Assembly (NCBI RefSeq): GCF_009831235.1
Contig: NZ_WUUL01000012.1
Location: 62,001 to 126,000 of the forward strand
Direction of reading: 5' to 3'
Length of the DNA stretch: 64,000 nucleotides
Source of the DNA: Shimazuella alba
GTDB taxonomy: Bacteria > Bacillota > Bacilli > Thermoactinomycetales > Thermoactinomycetaceae
The notes beneath the pieces were generated by a model. The model was given only the letters and a program-made list of their open reading frames with translations. It was not told where the DNA came from and made no database searches. The translations under genes were made by a program, and so were the position numbers. Numbering within the stretch: position 1 is the stretch's first letter; each line of letters begins with the position of its first letter. Positions 46,104 through 55,515 of this stretch are shown here, in pieces.

Positions 46104-46260
46104 AATTGGATCGTTACAAGCACCTCTATGGATGAATCCAAACTAAATATCTCACAATCATAGTCGTCAAGAAACATCTTTGATTACAGACATTCATTAT
46201 ACAAGGACTGATCTCCTATTGCGCCTCGTGCACAAGAGAACTAACTCCTTTAACTCATAA

Positions 46261-46293
46261 CAAAAAAGCGATCCTAATGGATCCGCTTTTTTG
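46261..46293 (-). terminator. Terminator of the PTS operon
   Basis: CAAAAAAGCGATCC pairs with GGATCCGCTTTTTTG (one bulge). On the minus strand it lies about 100 bp after the IIB stop and has A/T runs on both sides. Confidence 0.75.
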
Positions 46294-46389
46294 TTTCATA
46301 CCCTTGTAGCTAATTTTTTAAAACAGGATATCATATTTAGATTTATTCAGGTCATCGTTCTGATAATGAACCACAATCTTGTAACTTCT

Positions 46390-46704
46390 CTATTCTGTAC
46401 TCGATTTTGCAAGCTGTAACGCTTGCTCTAAAATCTTATCCCCTCTCATCATTCCATAATCAAGCGAATTAATCACATCTACTGGGATATGAAGATCTGC
46501 AAGTCGAGTTTGAACCTTTGAAAGGGTATATTTCATTTGCGGTCCCAATAGAACCACATCTGTACCTTCCATATTCTCATCTAAAAATTTGAGTGGAATA
46601 GCCTGAATATCTGCATCAAGCCCCTTTTCGTCTGCTGCCTTTTTCATTTTCGTTACCATAATACTGGTTGACATTCCTGCATCACAAGCTAGTATAATCT
46701 TCAT
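46390..46704 (-). CDS. PTS lactose/cellobiose-family EIIB
   Basis: The 104-residue protein begins K-I-I-L-A-C-D-A-G-M-S-T-S. Cys6 or 7 in A-C-D-A-G-M-S-T is the residue phosphorylated by EIIA before transfer to the sugar on EIIC. Length and motif match ChbB/CelA proteins. Its ATG overlaps the cutC stop by 4 bp (ATGA). It is the last gene of the operon EIIA, asparaginase, EIIC, CutC, EIIB. Confidence 0.92.
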   Translation of the reverse strand: MKIILACDAGMSTSIMVTKMKKAADEKGLDADIQAIPLKFLDENMEGTDVVLLGPQMKYTLSKVQTRLADLHIPVDVINSLDYGMMRGDKILEQALQLAKSSTE

Positions 46705-47399
46705 GCTTGTACCTCTCCTCTCTCTTTAAGCATCTTTATTATTTCGCTAGTCTCTTGTAAATCTATCTCCTGAATCGGGCTTTGCTGTAACCTTAGTGCA
46801 GTACCAAAATGATAATGGTTGGTTTGAACTTGTCTATGGACTTCTAAGATATTCCTTTTGGTTAACCCACTTCCAACTAATATGGAGATATGCTCAGATA
46901 AGTTAGCCATTTCTCTAATCGCCTGCAAGCGATCAGACCAATCACCCACTCCTCCAGAAGTTAAAACGGATGTAATCTCCTTGTAACTTGTTAATGTTGC
47001 AACTCCTTGAACAGGATCAACTAGGCAATCGATCGCACGATGAAATGTTACTTCCAACCCTTTTGATACATCCAAAAGACTTTCTAACACATGATAGTCA
47101 ATGTGGTTATGTTCATCCAATGCACCAAATACCACTCCATTTGCTCCAACAGAATGTATCGTTTCGATATCTTTTTTCATGATCTTGATATCATCATGGG
47201 TATAACAAAATGATTGAGCATGCGGTCGAACCATAACGTTTACAGGGATGCTTATATTGCTGACTACACTTTCCATTAAGCCGAAACTAGGAGTTAATCC
47301 TCCTTCTGTTAAAGAGCTGACTAACTCAATTCGATCTGCCCCTGCCTGCTCAATTCTTTTTGCATCCTCTAATGTAGTTGCAATACATTCAATTAACAT
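46701..47399 (-). CDS. cutC: CutC family protein
   Basis: A 232-residue TIM-barrel protein with the CutC pattern: E-C-I-A-T-T-L-E-D-A near the start, A-D-R-I-E-L-V-S-S-L-T-E-G-G-L-T-P-S-F-G, and V-M-V-R-P-H and F-H-R-A-I-D. CutC has been linked to copper handling, but its chemistry is unsettled, and conserved His/Glu/Arg residues suggest an enzyme. Here it is embedded in a PTS operon with stop-start overlap to EIIB and 15 bp from EIIC, which argues for a sugar-related role. AAGGAG precedes the ATG. Confidence 0.9.
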   Translation of the reverse strand: MLIECIATTLEDAKRIEQAGADRIELVSSLTEGGLTPSFGLMESVVSNISIPVNVMVRPHAQSFCYTHDDIKIMKKDIETIHSVGANGVVFGALDEHNHIDYHVLESLLDVSKGLEVTFHRAIDCLVDPVQGVATLTSYKEITSVLTSGGVGDWSDRLQAIREMANLSEHISILVGSGLTKRNILEVHRQVQTNHYHFGTALRLQQSPIQEIDLQETSEIIKMLKERGEVQA

Positions 47400-47414
47400 T
47401 TACAAGTACTCCTT

Positions 47415-48713
47415 TTAGTTCTCAGATGTTTCCTCTTTATATTTCTGACGGTCAATAATTTTTATGAATGGATAGTAGATAAGCCCGGCAATAATCATAT
47501 CCACTACCTGTAATACAGCACCTGTCCAACTATTGGTAATCATGAATCCTTGAATTATTGGAGGGGTAGTCCAAGGTAAAACGACGCCTGTGGGTCTTGC
47601 AACTAGATCAAAATACATGGCAAAGTAGTTGACGATCGTAATCACAATAGGAGCCAAATTAAAAGGGATAAGCATTATTGGGCTTAGGATAATAGGTAGT
47701 CCAAATAAGATTGGCTCATTGATGTTAAATAGCCCTGGTGGACCAGCTATCCGTCCAAGCTCTTTAAACTGTCTCGATCTAGCACGAAAAATTAAGATGA
47801 TAGCCACGACCAAGGTAGCCCCTGCTCCTCCTATCCAAATCATATCGAAAAACTGTTCCGTAATAATATTAGGTAAAGGCTGCCCTGCTTGAATTGCTTG
47901 GATATTTTCCTTTTGCAAATCAAGCCAGAACGGTCTTAATACACCGTTGACCAATGAGCCACTGTTGATTCCTATACTCCACAACATCGTAATCGAAATA
48001 GTAGTAGCAAGAGCACCAAATATATTATTTGCAATAAATAAGGTAATCGGTTTCGCTAACATCACATAAATAAATTCATTGAGTGAGTGATAGGATGTTT
48101 GTAAAAATAAAACCTTGATTAAAAGCATGAGAGAGAAAATCGTGAAAGCTGGAATTAGGGCAGAAAAAGCTCGGGCAACTGTCGGTGGAACCTGCTCTGG
48201 CATCTTAATAACAATCTTTCGTTTCAGAAAAAAGTTGTATATCTCCGTGACCAAAATGGCAATGATGATGGCAACAAGTAAACCTTTGGAGCCAAACCAT
48301 TCTCCCATTGGAATCACATTACTTATAACCTCATTTGACTCACTTATGAGCGTAGTAGGCGCAATAATAATATAGGAAACAAGGCTCAATATACCAGTTG
48401 TAATAGCATCAATTTTATAGTACTGTGCCAATCGATAAGAAATTGCGAACACCACATAAAGGGATAACAAATCAAAGGTCGCTTTTGCTGGCATCGTGAT
48501 TAAATCAGGAAATGCAGCTCCAAACCATTCTACTTGTTTGACATCCCACCCTGGTATTGGGAAGTTTTGGATAATCAAAAAAATAGAGCCTACAATTAAC
48601 AAAGGGATCAAAGTAATAAAACCATCACGTAAAGCACCTAAATGTCTCTGTGCAGCTAGTCGATGTGCAAAAGGTAAAATTTTCTCCTCCAAAAACTTTA
48701 AAATTTTTTCCAT
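47415..48713 (-). CDS. PTS lactose/cellobiose-family EIIC
   Basis: A 432-residue membrane permease with about 10 helices. It starts F-L-E-E-K-I-L-P-F-A-H-R-L-A-A-Q-R-H-L-G-A-L-R-D-G-F, the standard beginning of CelB/ChbC proteins, and contains F-N-I-N-E-P-I-L-F-G-L-P-I with the Asn-Glu used for sugar binding. It moves and phosphorylates beta-linked disaccharide-like substrates using the EIIA and EIIB of the operon. A CRE-like site lies just upstream. Substrate is inferred only from the neighbours. Confidence 0.93.
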   Translation of the reverse strand: MEKILKFLEEKILPFAHRLAAQRHLGALRDGFITLIPLLIVGSIFLIIQNFPIPGWDVKQVEWFGAAFPDLITMPAKATFDLLSLYVVFAISYRLAQYYKIDAITTGILSLVSYIIIAPTTLISESNEVISNVIPMGEWFGSKGLLVAIIIAILVTEIYNFFLKRKIVIKMPEQVPPTVARAFSALIPAFTIFSLMLLIKVLFLQTSYHSLNEFIYVMLAKPITLFIANNIFGALATTISITMLWSIGINSGSLVNGVLRPFWLDLQKENIQAIQAGQPLPNIITEQFFDMIWIGGAGATLVVAIILIFRARSRQFKELGRIAGPPGLFNINEPILFGLPIILSPIMLIPFNLAPIVITIVNYFAMYFDLVARPTGVVLPWTTPPIIQGFMITNSWTGAVLQVVDMIIAGLIYYPFIKIIDRQKYKEETSEN

Positions 48714-48726
48714 ATGCTTTCCCCCC

Positions 48727-48740
48727 TGTATACGCTTACT
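48727..48740 (-). promoter_or_regulatory. CRE-like site between asparaginase and EIIC genes
   Basis: TGTATACGCTTACT on the plus strand matches the CcpA consensus TGWAANCGNTNWCA at 12 of 14. It lies 14 bp before the EIIC start, inside the operon. Confidence 0.5.
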
Positions 48741-48771
48741 TTTATATGTTTTACAAAAATTTGTAGTTCGA

Positions 48772-49725
48772 TCATACAGGTTGATGAATTCTTTTTTGGT
48801 AATTATTCAGCCACTCTTCACTTGCTAACTCCACTTCTGTCATTTTATTGCGAGGATTGGCAATATATATGGTAGGTTCTAGATCATGGTTAGCAACTAC
48901 AAAAGAAAATTCTACATTCGTCGCGACTCCCCATTCACCTTCCGAATTCATACATACCACGGACATCGCACCCGCTTTGCTATACTTGCGCTGCAATTTT
49001 TCTGTTAATTGAAATAAAGCTTGATCAGCGGCTTTTTGCGGATGTATGCCTTTAGACATTAACTGGACAACTTCGTAGGAAAGACAACCTTTCATAATGT
49101 CTTCACCAAGACCTGTAGCTGTTGCTCCGCCAATGTCACTGTCGACATAAAATCCTGATCCACTCAGGGGTGAATCTCCAATTCGCCCTTTTTTCTTCAT
49201 AAACAAGCCACTAGTGGAGGTAGCAGCTGCCATATTTCCAAATAAATCCAAACCGATCATTCCAACAGTGTCATGCCCATCGTACGGGCTTAATCCTTTT
49301 TCCTGAACTGCTTTCACTCTTTTCTCCCATAACTTTTTCGCACGAGTTGTAAGCATATTGGTTCGTTCAAATCCATTGTGATGAGCATATTTCTCCGCAC
49401 CCGCACCTACTAAAAAATTGTTATAACGTTCTTGACTTAGCTTCCGAGCGATAGAAACAGGATTTTTATAATCCATTAATCCTCCAACTGCTCCAATAGC
49501 GAGAGTATTCCCATCCATAAATGCTGCATCCAACTCTACTTCACACTGCTCATTTGGCAAACCACCATAACCTACTGATTTGTAAAATGGAAAATCTTCT
49601 ACAAGACGCACTGCCAATTCCACCCCATCACCAGCAGATCCCTTGTTTTTCAATGACTGCACCGCTTGTCCTACACCTTCATAAGCCATTCTCCAAGTGG
49701 CAATAATTCCCCATTTATCATTCAT
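48772..49725 (-). CDS. N4-(beta-N-acetylglucosaminyl)-L-asparaginase
   Basis: An N-terminal-nucleophile hydrolase that splits the GlcNAc-asparagine bond of N-glycoprotein breakdown products. The autocleavage and catalytic site D-G-H-D-T-V-G-M-I-G-L-D is visible, with Thr about residue 153 of the shorter start. Also present are G-D-S-P-L-S-G-S-G-F-Y and G-G-A-T-A-T-G-L-G-E-D, as in glycosylasparaginases. I prefer ATG 49725, with AAGGA 11 nt upstream, over GTG 49734. No signal peptide, so it acts inside the cell on something imported, probably by the operon's PTS. It overlaps the EIIA gene by 8 bp. Confidence 0.9.
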   Translation of the reverse strand: MNDKWGIIATWRMAYEGVGQAVQSLKNKGSAGDGVELAVRLVEDFPFYKSVGYGGLPNEQCEVELDAAFMDGNTLAIGAVGGLMDYKNPVSIARKLSQERYNNFLVGAGAEKYAHHNGFERTNMLTTRAKKLWEKRVKAVQEKGLSPYDGHDTVGMIGLDLFGNMAAATSTSGLFMKKKGRIGDSPLSGSGFYVDSDIGGATATGLGEDIMKGCLSYEVVQLMSKGIHPQKAADQALFQLTEKLQRKYSKAGAMSVVCMNSEGEWGVATNVEFSFVVANHDLEPTIYIANPRNKMTEVELASEEWLNNYQKRIHQPV

Positions 49726-50053
49726 CTCTTTCACGTTCCTTATCTAAACGCAGATATAATTCACAAAATTCATTGGTTAACCTTTGCATCATAATCGCAT
49801 TCATGAGGTGATCTTGGGCATGAACCATAATAATGGAATATTCCCCTTTATTCCCCTGCGCCTCTTCGGTTATTAATTGTGTCTGTGAATGGTGAGCCTG
49901 TAATAATAAATCATTTGCATCATCCATTTTTTGATCGGCTTCTGCAGCTTTCCCTAATTTTGCATCTTGGATCGCTTGGAAAAGCAGTGACTGAGCATCG
50001 CCTGCACTACTTATAATTTTAAACGCTATTTCTATTGTTTCTGAATAATCCAT
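49718..50053 (-). CDS. PTS lactose/cellobiose-family EIIA
   Basis: The 111-residue helical protein has the active-site segment V-H-A-Q-D-H-L-M with His78 (the phosphorylated His) and the metal-binding Asp81 of the LacF/ChbA trimer. It is first in the operon, divergent from the PRD activator gene. GGAGG lies upstream of ATG 50053. It takes phosphate from HPr and passes it to the operon's EIIB. Confidence 0.93.
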   Translation of the reverse strand: MDYSETIEIAFKIISSAGDAQSLLFQAIQDAKLGKAAEADQKMDDANDLLLQAHHSQTQLITEEAQGNKGEYSIIMVHAQDHLMNAIMMQRLTNEFCELYLRLDKERERDE

Positions 50054-50268
50054 TTCGCTTCATCCCTCCTTACTCTACATACTAAAAAAAGCTTTGTATC
50101 ATTTCTAATTAATTTTTTCCTAAGGGAGCGGAAAAAAAATACTATCTTTCTTTTCTTATTCAACTAAAATACTATGTAATACAAATAAAAATATAAGCAT
50201 TTGGATGATAAACACGAACTAGTATACAATCCATCTTTCATCCATAAAATGATATGGAGGTGATGGGC

Positions 50269-52209
50269 TTGTCCCTGTTACATACACGCGAAAAAAAACT
50301 GATATCTATTTTGTATAGAAATAATCATTGGATAAAGAGTTCAGAGCTTGCTTCACAACTATCCGTAACTTCAAGAACCATTCGCAATGACATTCGTAAA
50401 ATTAACCAAATGCAAAAAAAGACTATCATTACATCTTCCAGTCTTGGTTACAAGTTGATTGATCCTGCTTTTGTAATGAAACAAATCTACAGGGAAGATC
50501 CGAAAATCATTCCCAACACGCAAAAAGAGCGTATCTTTTATTTACTTCGAAAAATGATGACGCAGGATCATATAAATATCTATGATCTATCAGAAGAAAT
50601 CTATGTAAGTGCCTCAACCATCGACAAAGACCTAAAAAAAGTACAAGCGTTTCTTGATAACATTTCCGATATGAAAATCAAAAAAAAGGGAGATCATATC
50701 TATATTCAAGGTAACGAAAAAGAAAAACGTACTTTGGTTAGTGAGATCCTCTTCCAAGAAACCCAAAATTCGTTTTTCAATCTGCAAAATTATCAGCCTT
50801 ATTTTCCAAATTACCAATTGGAATACATCTCAGAAATCGTTCTATCTATTACTAGCAAATATGATGTATTAATCAATGATCTTTCACTCGTTAATTTAGT
50901 AGTACACATAGCAATCACCTTAGATCGTGTCCAAGACGCTAACTTGATTAAAGACCCCGCCTTGTCTATCAACCAAGAAACACCTGAGTACCAATGTGCT
51001 CTAGACATTGCTAACGAACTTTCTTTTGCGTATAGCATAACTATTCCTGAGAGAGAGATCGTATATTTAGCCTATTTAATCATCGGGAAAAAGATTACAA
51101 ACCGTCTTGCCCATACAGATCCATCATTGGAGGGTGCACTGGATTCTACCTATGCTCATCTCATCTCACAAGTATTAAAAAAGTTGGAAATCACTTTTGG
51201 TGTACAACTGTTTGATTTAGAGTTAAATATGAATCTAGCATTACACACAAAAACGGCTGTTGACCGCGTAAAAAATGGTTTGTTAGTGAAGAACCCGTTT
51301 CTAACAGAGTTAAAATCGCATTATCCCTTTATTTTTGAAATCGCTATCTTCCTTGCAAATGAACTTTATAAAGAAACAGGCTATGCTTTTCGCGAAGATG
51401 AAATTGGCTATTTCGCCCTTCATATCGGTTCTACTTATGAGAAAATAAATCAAAAAAAGCGCAACACTTTACAAGTGGCAATCATTCACTCTAAATATTT
51501 TAAAGAAATAACAGATTTTATTCATAAAATAGAAGAGCTCTATCACCTGTCGATCCGCCCGATCCATGTTTCCACTCTTTATGATCAAAAAAAGCTTAAC
51601 AATCTTGAAGTGGATCTTATTTTATCGACTCTGCCTATCGATATAGAATTGGTTCATCCTATTGTACAAATCTCGCCATTTTTCAATCAAAATGATCAAT
51701 CCAAGTTCGAAAAATTTATGAAAGACTTTTATAAACAAAAACAATTAAAGTTATTAAAGAAGCTTATAGATCAATACTTTCACGAACAGCTATTTTTTAA
51801 GAACCTTTTGTTTCACGATCGCTTTGAACTGATTCAATACATGGGAGATGTGTTGATCCAAAGAGATATCGTTTCTAAATCTTATGTTGAATCTATACTT
51901 AAAAGAGAAGGCATTTCTCCTACTTCTTTTGCAAGTCATTTCGCTATTCCTCATGCGATACAAATGAGTGCAAATAAAACTGCCATTGGTACTGTTATTT
52001 TGGAAAAACCATTGAAATGGGGAGACTATCCTGTTCATGTTGTCATTGTTATTGTGGTGAAACAAGAAGAACGAAAAGACTTCATGTTACTATACGAAAA
52101 CCTAATACCGATCTTAACAGATCCTCGAAAAATAGCAGAGCTTACGAAAGCCAAGGATTTCAATCATTTTAAAGAAATCTTACTGAAAGAATATGTACAT
52201 ACATCTTAA
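50269..52209 (+). CDS. PRD-containing transcriptional activator (LicR/MtlR type)
   Basis: About 646 residues. An N-terminal winged helix (S-S-E-L-A-S-Q-L-S-V-T-S-R-T-I-R-N-D-I-R-K-I) and a second HTH are followed by two PTS regulation domains (conserved His in V-V-H-I-A-I-T-L and F-A-L-H-I-G-S-T), an EIIB-like part and a C-terminal EIIA-like domain with F-A-I-P-H. Phosphorylation by HPr or by the operon's EIIB would tune activity to sugar supply. TTG 50269 is chosen since GGAGGT lies 7 nt upstream; the ATG at 50254 overlaps that site. Divergent from the PTS operon, its likely target. Confidence 0.9.
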   Translation: MSLLHTREKKLISILYRNNHWIKSSELASQLSVTSRTIRNDIRKINQMQKKTIITSSSLGYKLIDPAFVMKQIYREDPKIIPNTQKERIFYLLRKMMTQDHINIYDLSEEIYVSASTIDKDLKKVQAFLDNISDMKIKKKGDHIYIQGNEKEKRTLVSEILFQETQNSFFNLQNYQPYFPNYQLEYISEIVLSITSKYDVLINDLSLVNLVVHIAITLDRVQDANLIKDPALSINQETPEYQCALDIANELSFAYSITIPEREIVYLAYLIIGKKITNRLAHTDPSLEGALDSTYAHLISQVLKKLEITFGVQLFDLELNMNLALHTKTAVDRVKNGLLVKNPFLTELKSHYPFIFEIAIFLANELYKETGYAFREDEIGYFALHIGSTYEKINQKKRNTLQVAIIHSKYFKEITDFIHKIEELYHLSIRPIHVSTLYDQKKLNNLEVDLILSTLPIDIELVHPIVQISPFFNQNDQSKFEKFMKDFYKQKQLKLLKKLIDQYFHEQLFFKNLLFHDRFELIQYMGDVLIQRDIVSKSYVESILKREGISPTSFASHFAIPHAIQMSANKTAIGTVILEKPLKWGDYPVHVVIVIVVKQEERKDFMLLYENLIPILTDPRKIAELTKAKDFNHFKEILLKEYVHTS

Positions 52210-52575
52210 TAACAAAAGCTGATGATGTTTGTTATTAAGTCCAACTGCATAACATACCTCTACAACCTTAAATCTTCGAATAGAGATGCTCTAGGACAAA
52301 GTTCGTGTTGATCTCACGGTATTTTCGGTATGAAGATAAACCCACTCATCATCACAGTGTAGGCAGACTTTACCTACGTTTGGGGACTCGTACTAATCTG
52401 TCCTATCTCCTTCAAGGAATGCAGTTGGATTTCCTAGTATTCGTTCTGCCATTCGTGTCGAGTCATGCTGTTCTTGAACTCTTTTGGTGTCCATGCAGCT
52501 CCGTAGAGTTGTTTTCCTCCAGTTTGATGTGAGGAGGTTTGACCTTTCAAAAGAAACCTTGTCCCTTCTCTTTCA
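52210..52575. other. GC-richer island without clear gene
   Basis: From about 52290 to 52560 the DNA is GC-richer than its flanks. On the minus strand a 33-codon frame (MDTKRVQEQHDSTRMAERIL onward, 52388-52489 or so) has GGAG just before its ATG. Stems GTAGGC/ACCTAC and CCTCC/GGAGG are visible. Nothing is recognised. It is similar in character to the GC-rich segments at 433-934 and 15287-19303. Confidence 0.3.
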
Positions 52576-53128
52576 TCAAATAACATTCATCTTAAAATTT
52601 TTTGCCCCCTCTTGATTCATAAATACTTCAATTTCCTCTGTAGAAAATTTATTACAGTCTCCTTTAATTGTATGTTTCAATGCGGAGGCAGCTGTTGCAA
52701 AGGATATCGTATAATCCATACTTTTTTTAGTCAGTAACCCATGTAAAATTCAAGCAGCAGCATCTACACCACCAACACGATCAACGATTGGGTTCAGTTC
52801 AGGACATGCTTCCTTGAAGAGTAAAGGACTCCTTCCCACCAATGTATGATGACTAGCAGATTCTACTTGTCGTATCGTCGAATAGAACAATGTGATATTG
52901 GGATAACGCTCTTTCATTTGCTCGTATAATTTCCCAGCAGAACAATAATCAACATATGGAAGCAATGTGGATAATACCTCTCTGGCCTTGTGAGAACTCC
53001 ACATTTTAGCTCGATAATTAATATCAAAACTTACCTTCACTTTTCTTTTTTTGGCTTCACTCATCAATTTTTGCGTCATGATCGCCCAGCTATTTGATAT
53101 TGCTGGTGTTATTCCAAACTCTATTTAT
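52576..53128 (-). pseudogene. 2-dehydro-3-deoxygluconate kinase (PfkB family) remnant
   Basis: The C-terminal half of a KdgK-type sugar kinase: G-I-T-P-A-I-S-N-S-W-A, V-S-F-D-I-N-Y-R-A-K-M-W, then V-D-R-V-G-G-V-D-A-A-A where the active site should read G-x-G-D-A-F. A TGA follows and then the frame continues I-L-H-G-L-L-T-K-K and F-A-T-A-A-S-A-L-K-H-T. The N-terminal half is absent. The damaged anion hole and internal stop rule out activity. Confidence 0.82.
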
Positions 53129-53339
53129 TTGCATACGCTCGCTTGCCCTGGGTGTCTTTACTTTGCTGTCTACTCTATTTCTGGGAAGATTAGCAATTTT
53201 TTATTTTTCATACATATGAGATGAGAGCCTGAATCCTTAGTTTTAGAAACTTTATATATAAACTTGCAATAATGTACTATATGCCATTGGACTTTAGGAT
53301 GTATAAATACATGAAAATACCCTTAAAAGGAGTTCTCTC

Positions 53340-53915
53340 ATGAATATTACATCTTTAATCGTATACTGTTTTATTGTTACTTTTACACCCGGACCGACTA
53401 ATATCATCATATTGTCCACTGTGCATAATTTTGGGATAAAAAAAGCAATGAAATATACCTATGGAGCAACGATCGCTTTTGGCTTATTACTTGTTCTTTC
53501 TGTTATATTAAATACAATGCTTATCGCAATAATACCTAAAATTTTAATGGTTATGCAGATAATCGGAAGCTTATATATCCTCTATCTCGCTTATCAAATT
53601 TACAAAATGGATACATCAAAACCAGCTGTAAATCAAACTGCTACCTTTCTATCTGGCTTTCTTATGCAGTTTTTAAATCCAAAAGTGATACTATTTACAA
53701 TGACTGTAATACCTAGCTTCATTATGCCTCACGGTGCCACATTACCTGTGGTGACAATAAGTGTTATAGCTATCACTATTATTGGGTTTTTGGCATTTGT
53801 GACATGGGTTCTTTTCGGTACAATCTTCAAGGATTTTTTACAAAAACATAAAAAAACTGTTAATATAACGATGGCATTATTTTTAGTTTATGCTGCAATC
53901 ATGATATGGATGTAA
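53340..53915 (+). CDS. LysE/RhtB-family amino-acid exporter
   Basis: A 191-residue, roughly six-helix membrane protein starting with V-T-F-T-P-G-P-T-N-I-I-I-L-S, the conserved T-P-G-P-N/T motif of LysE-type translocators, followed by G-A-T-I-A-F-G and F-L-N-P-K-V-I-L-F. These export amino acids or related metabolites by proton exchange. AAAGGAG precedes ATG 53340. An AraC-type regulator follows 26 bp downstream and probably controls it. Confidence 0.88.
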   Translation: MNITSLIVYCFIVTFTPGPTNIIILSTVHNFGIKKAMKYTYGATIAFGLLLVLSVILNTMLIAIIPKILMVMQIIGSLYILYLAYQIYKMDTSKPAVNQTATFLSGFLMQFLNPKVILFTMTVIPSFIMPHGATLPVVTISVIAITIIGFLAFVTWVLFGTIFKDFLQKHKKTVNITMALFLVYAAIMIWM

Positions 53916-53940
53916 GTCAGCCGATGAAGAGGTGAGTGAA

Positions 53941-54792
53941 ATGGACAAATTTATTTATAAAAAATCAGCAGGTATTACTGCTTTATCAGCAAGTATTACT
54001 GATTTTACGTATAAAAAACACGCTCACAAGGAGTATGCAATAGGTGTAACATTACGTGGTATTCAACATTATAACTTAGACGGCAGCTTACAACTATCCT
54101 ATCAAAATGGTGTTATGCTTTTTAATCCAGAACAGGCACATGATGGAATGGCACATGATGAGTCAGGACTTGATTATGTTATGTTATATATTGATCCGCA
54201 ATTACTTTTAGAGGTTATGGAGAAAAAGAATATCGTATGTTTTTCAACCCCTATTGTGTATGATGATAGACTCTCACAAAGAATATTAAATCTTTCTCAC
54301 GCCATACTGAGCGGAAAAGATGAAATGGTGTGCAGTGAATTACTCGTATCCCTCGCAGATAGCCTTATTCAAAATAATCTTTCTACAGACTATAAGAAAG
54401 ATACCGCTCTAATTAAGAAAGCAAAGGAAATGCTTCATGCCAGCTTGAAAGATGTAATTAAACTTGACGAGATAGGAAAAGAGCTACAGTTATCAAGGTT
54501 TCAGCTTATCCGATTATTCAAGGCTCATACTGGAATTTCACCATATCAATACTTTCTTAACTGCAAGTTAGAACGCGCAAAGCAGTTAATAGAAAAGAAT
54601 AGAGATGTTTATTCAGCAGTAGCTGATTGTGGTTTTGTTGATTTAACTCATTTAAATAAGCATTTCAAAAGTGTATATGGAACTACAGCATTTGAATATA
54701 TGTTGCATTTACATGGTAAGAAAGTGCCAAGAAACGATTTATGTACGACAAGAAACTGTCCCTTTGTCATTAACAATTTGGTAAATCGATGA
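53941..54792 (+). CDS. AraC-family regulator
   Basis: About 283 residues. An N-terminal cupin-like sensing domain (K-H-A-H-K-E-Y-A-I-G-V-T-L-R-G, L-F-N-P-E-Q-A-H-D-G) and a C-terminal AraC double helix-turn-helix (L-D-E-I-G-K-E-L-Q-L-S-R-F-Q-L-I-R-L-F-K and V-A-D-C-G-F-V-D-L-T-H-L-N-K-H-F). The cupin start is like regulators adjacent to LysE exporters. ATG 53941 is preferred over GTG 53932 because AGAGG lies 8 nt upstream. Same operon as the exporter. Confidence 0.88.
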   Translation: MDKFIYKKSAGITALSASITDFTYKKHAHKEYAIGVTLRGIQHYNLDGSLQLSYQNGVMLFNPEQAHDGMAHDESGLDYVMLYIDPQLLLEVMEKKNIVCFSTPIVYDDRLSQRILNLSHAILSGKDEMVCSELLVSLADSLIQNNLSTDYKKDTALIKKAKEMLHASLKDVIKLDEIGKELQLSRFQLIRLFKAHTGISPYQYFLNCKLERAKQLIEKNRDVYSAVADCGFVDLTHLNKHFKSVYGTTAFEYMLHLHGKKVPRNDLCTTRNCPFVINNLVNR

Positions 54793-54980
54793 TATGGAAG
54801 CTGCCATCCGTACACTTAAATTTTTACATTCCAAATTGTCAAAAGCTTAGAATTGAAATAGACTACATGCCCTTACAGATAAGAAAAAGCTCCCTCAATA
54901 GAAAAAACGCTATTCTTTCGTATGTTTCTCATATGTTTAGCTTTTTTTTAATTTAGGGATCCCCTAACAATTGCTAACAA

Positions 54981-55016
54981 AAAAAGACTTCTGTTTTCAT
55001 AGACAGAGGTCTTTTT
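54981..55016. terminator. Terminator
   Basis: AAAAAGACTTCTGT pairs with ACAGAGGTCTTTTT (one G-U) over 8 nt. It serves the exporter/AraC message and the small lipoprotein gene on the other strand. Confidence 0.8.
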
Positions 55017-55027
55017 CCCAGATGACC

Positions 55028-55132
55028 TTAGTTACCATGATTCCTATGATCGGAATGATCTGTTTTTCCATCATTCATATTACTACACCCCATTGGAATT
55101 AATCCGATAACAAGAATAAGCACACCAATCAA
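55028..55132 (-). CDS. Short His-rich lipoprotein (34 residues)
   Basis: From TTG 55132 the frame reads MIGVLILVIGLIPMGCSNMN and ends D-H-S-D-H-R-N-H-G-N. It has a membrane segment, a lipobox-like P-M-G-C and a His/Asp tail. The tail resembles the end of the next membrane protein upstream on the same strand (D-H-S-D-H-M-H-M). Such tails can bind copper or zinc. It is short and its ribosome site weak (AGAAG), so it may be a remnant of a longer gene. Confidence 0.4.
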   Translation of the reverse strand: MIGVLILVIGLIPMGCSNMNDGKTDHSDHRNHGN

Positions 55133-55515
55133 ATTTTCTTCTACGACTCTACCCCATCCATTGTTTTACTCTAGGTATTCTCTAATCTCTGTATGTGCAT
55201 CCAATCAAAAAGACACATTGATCAAAGATACATCCGCTAAAGAAAACAAAATACCAAATACAGGCATAAAGATATGAATACGGGTATATACTCCTTTCTC
55301 TCCTTCTGCAATGTAATGTTGATCATATAACTAGATTCGATCTGTCTTTCTTTTCCTATTTTCAAGACATTTTTTATCGATAGAGGTGGGATGTGTTTGG
55401 TTTTATTGGTTTACTTGAACATCAGGCTCCTATTTCTTCCTCCTTTTTATTTCTACTGAGCTCTGTTTATGTCAAAAGAATGAACGAACATTGCAAATCA
55501 GAAATTATCCATTTA
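55133..55515. other. Spacer with decayed coding on the minus strand
   Basis: On the minus strand 55205-55330 reads A-E-G-E-K-G-V-Y-T-R-I-H-I-F-M-P-V-F-G to a stop, a hydrophobic remnant without start. The rest has no features that I can support. Confidence 0.3.
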
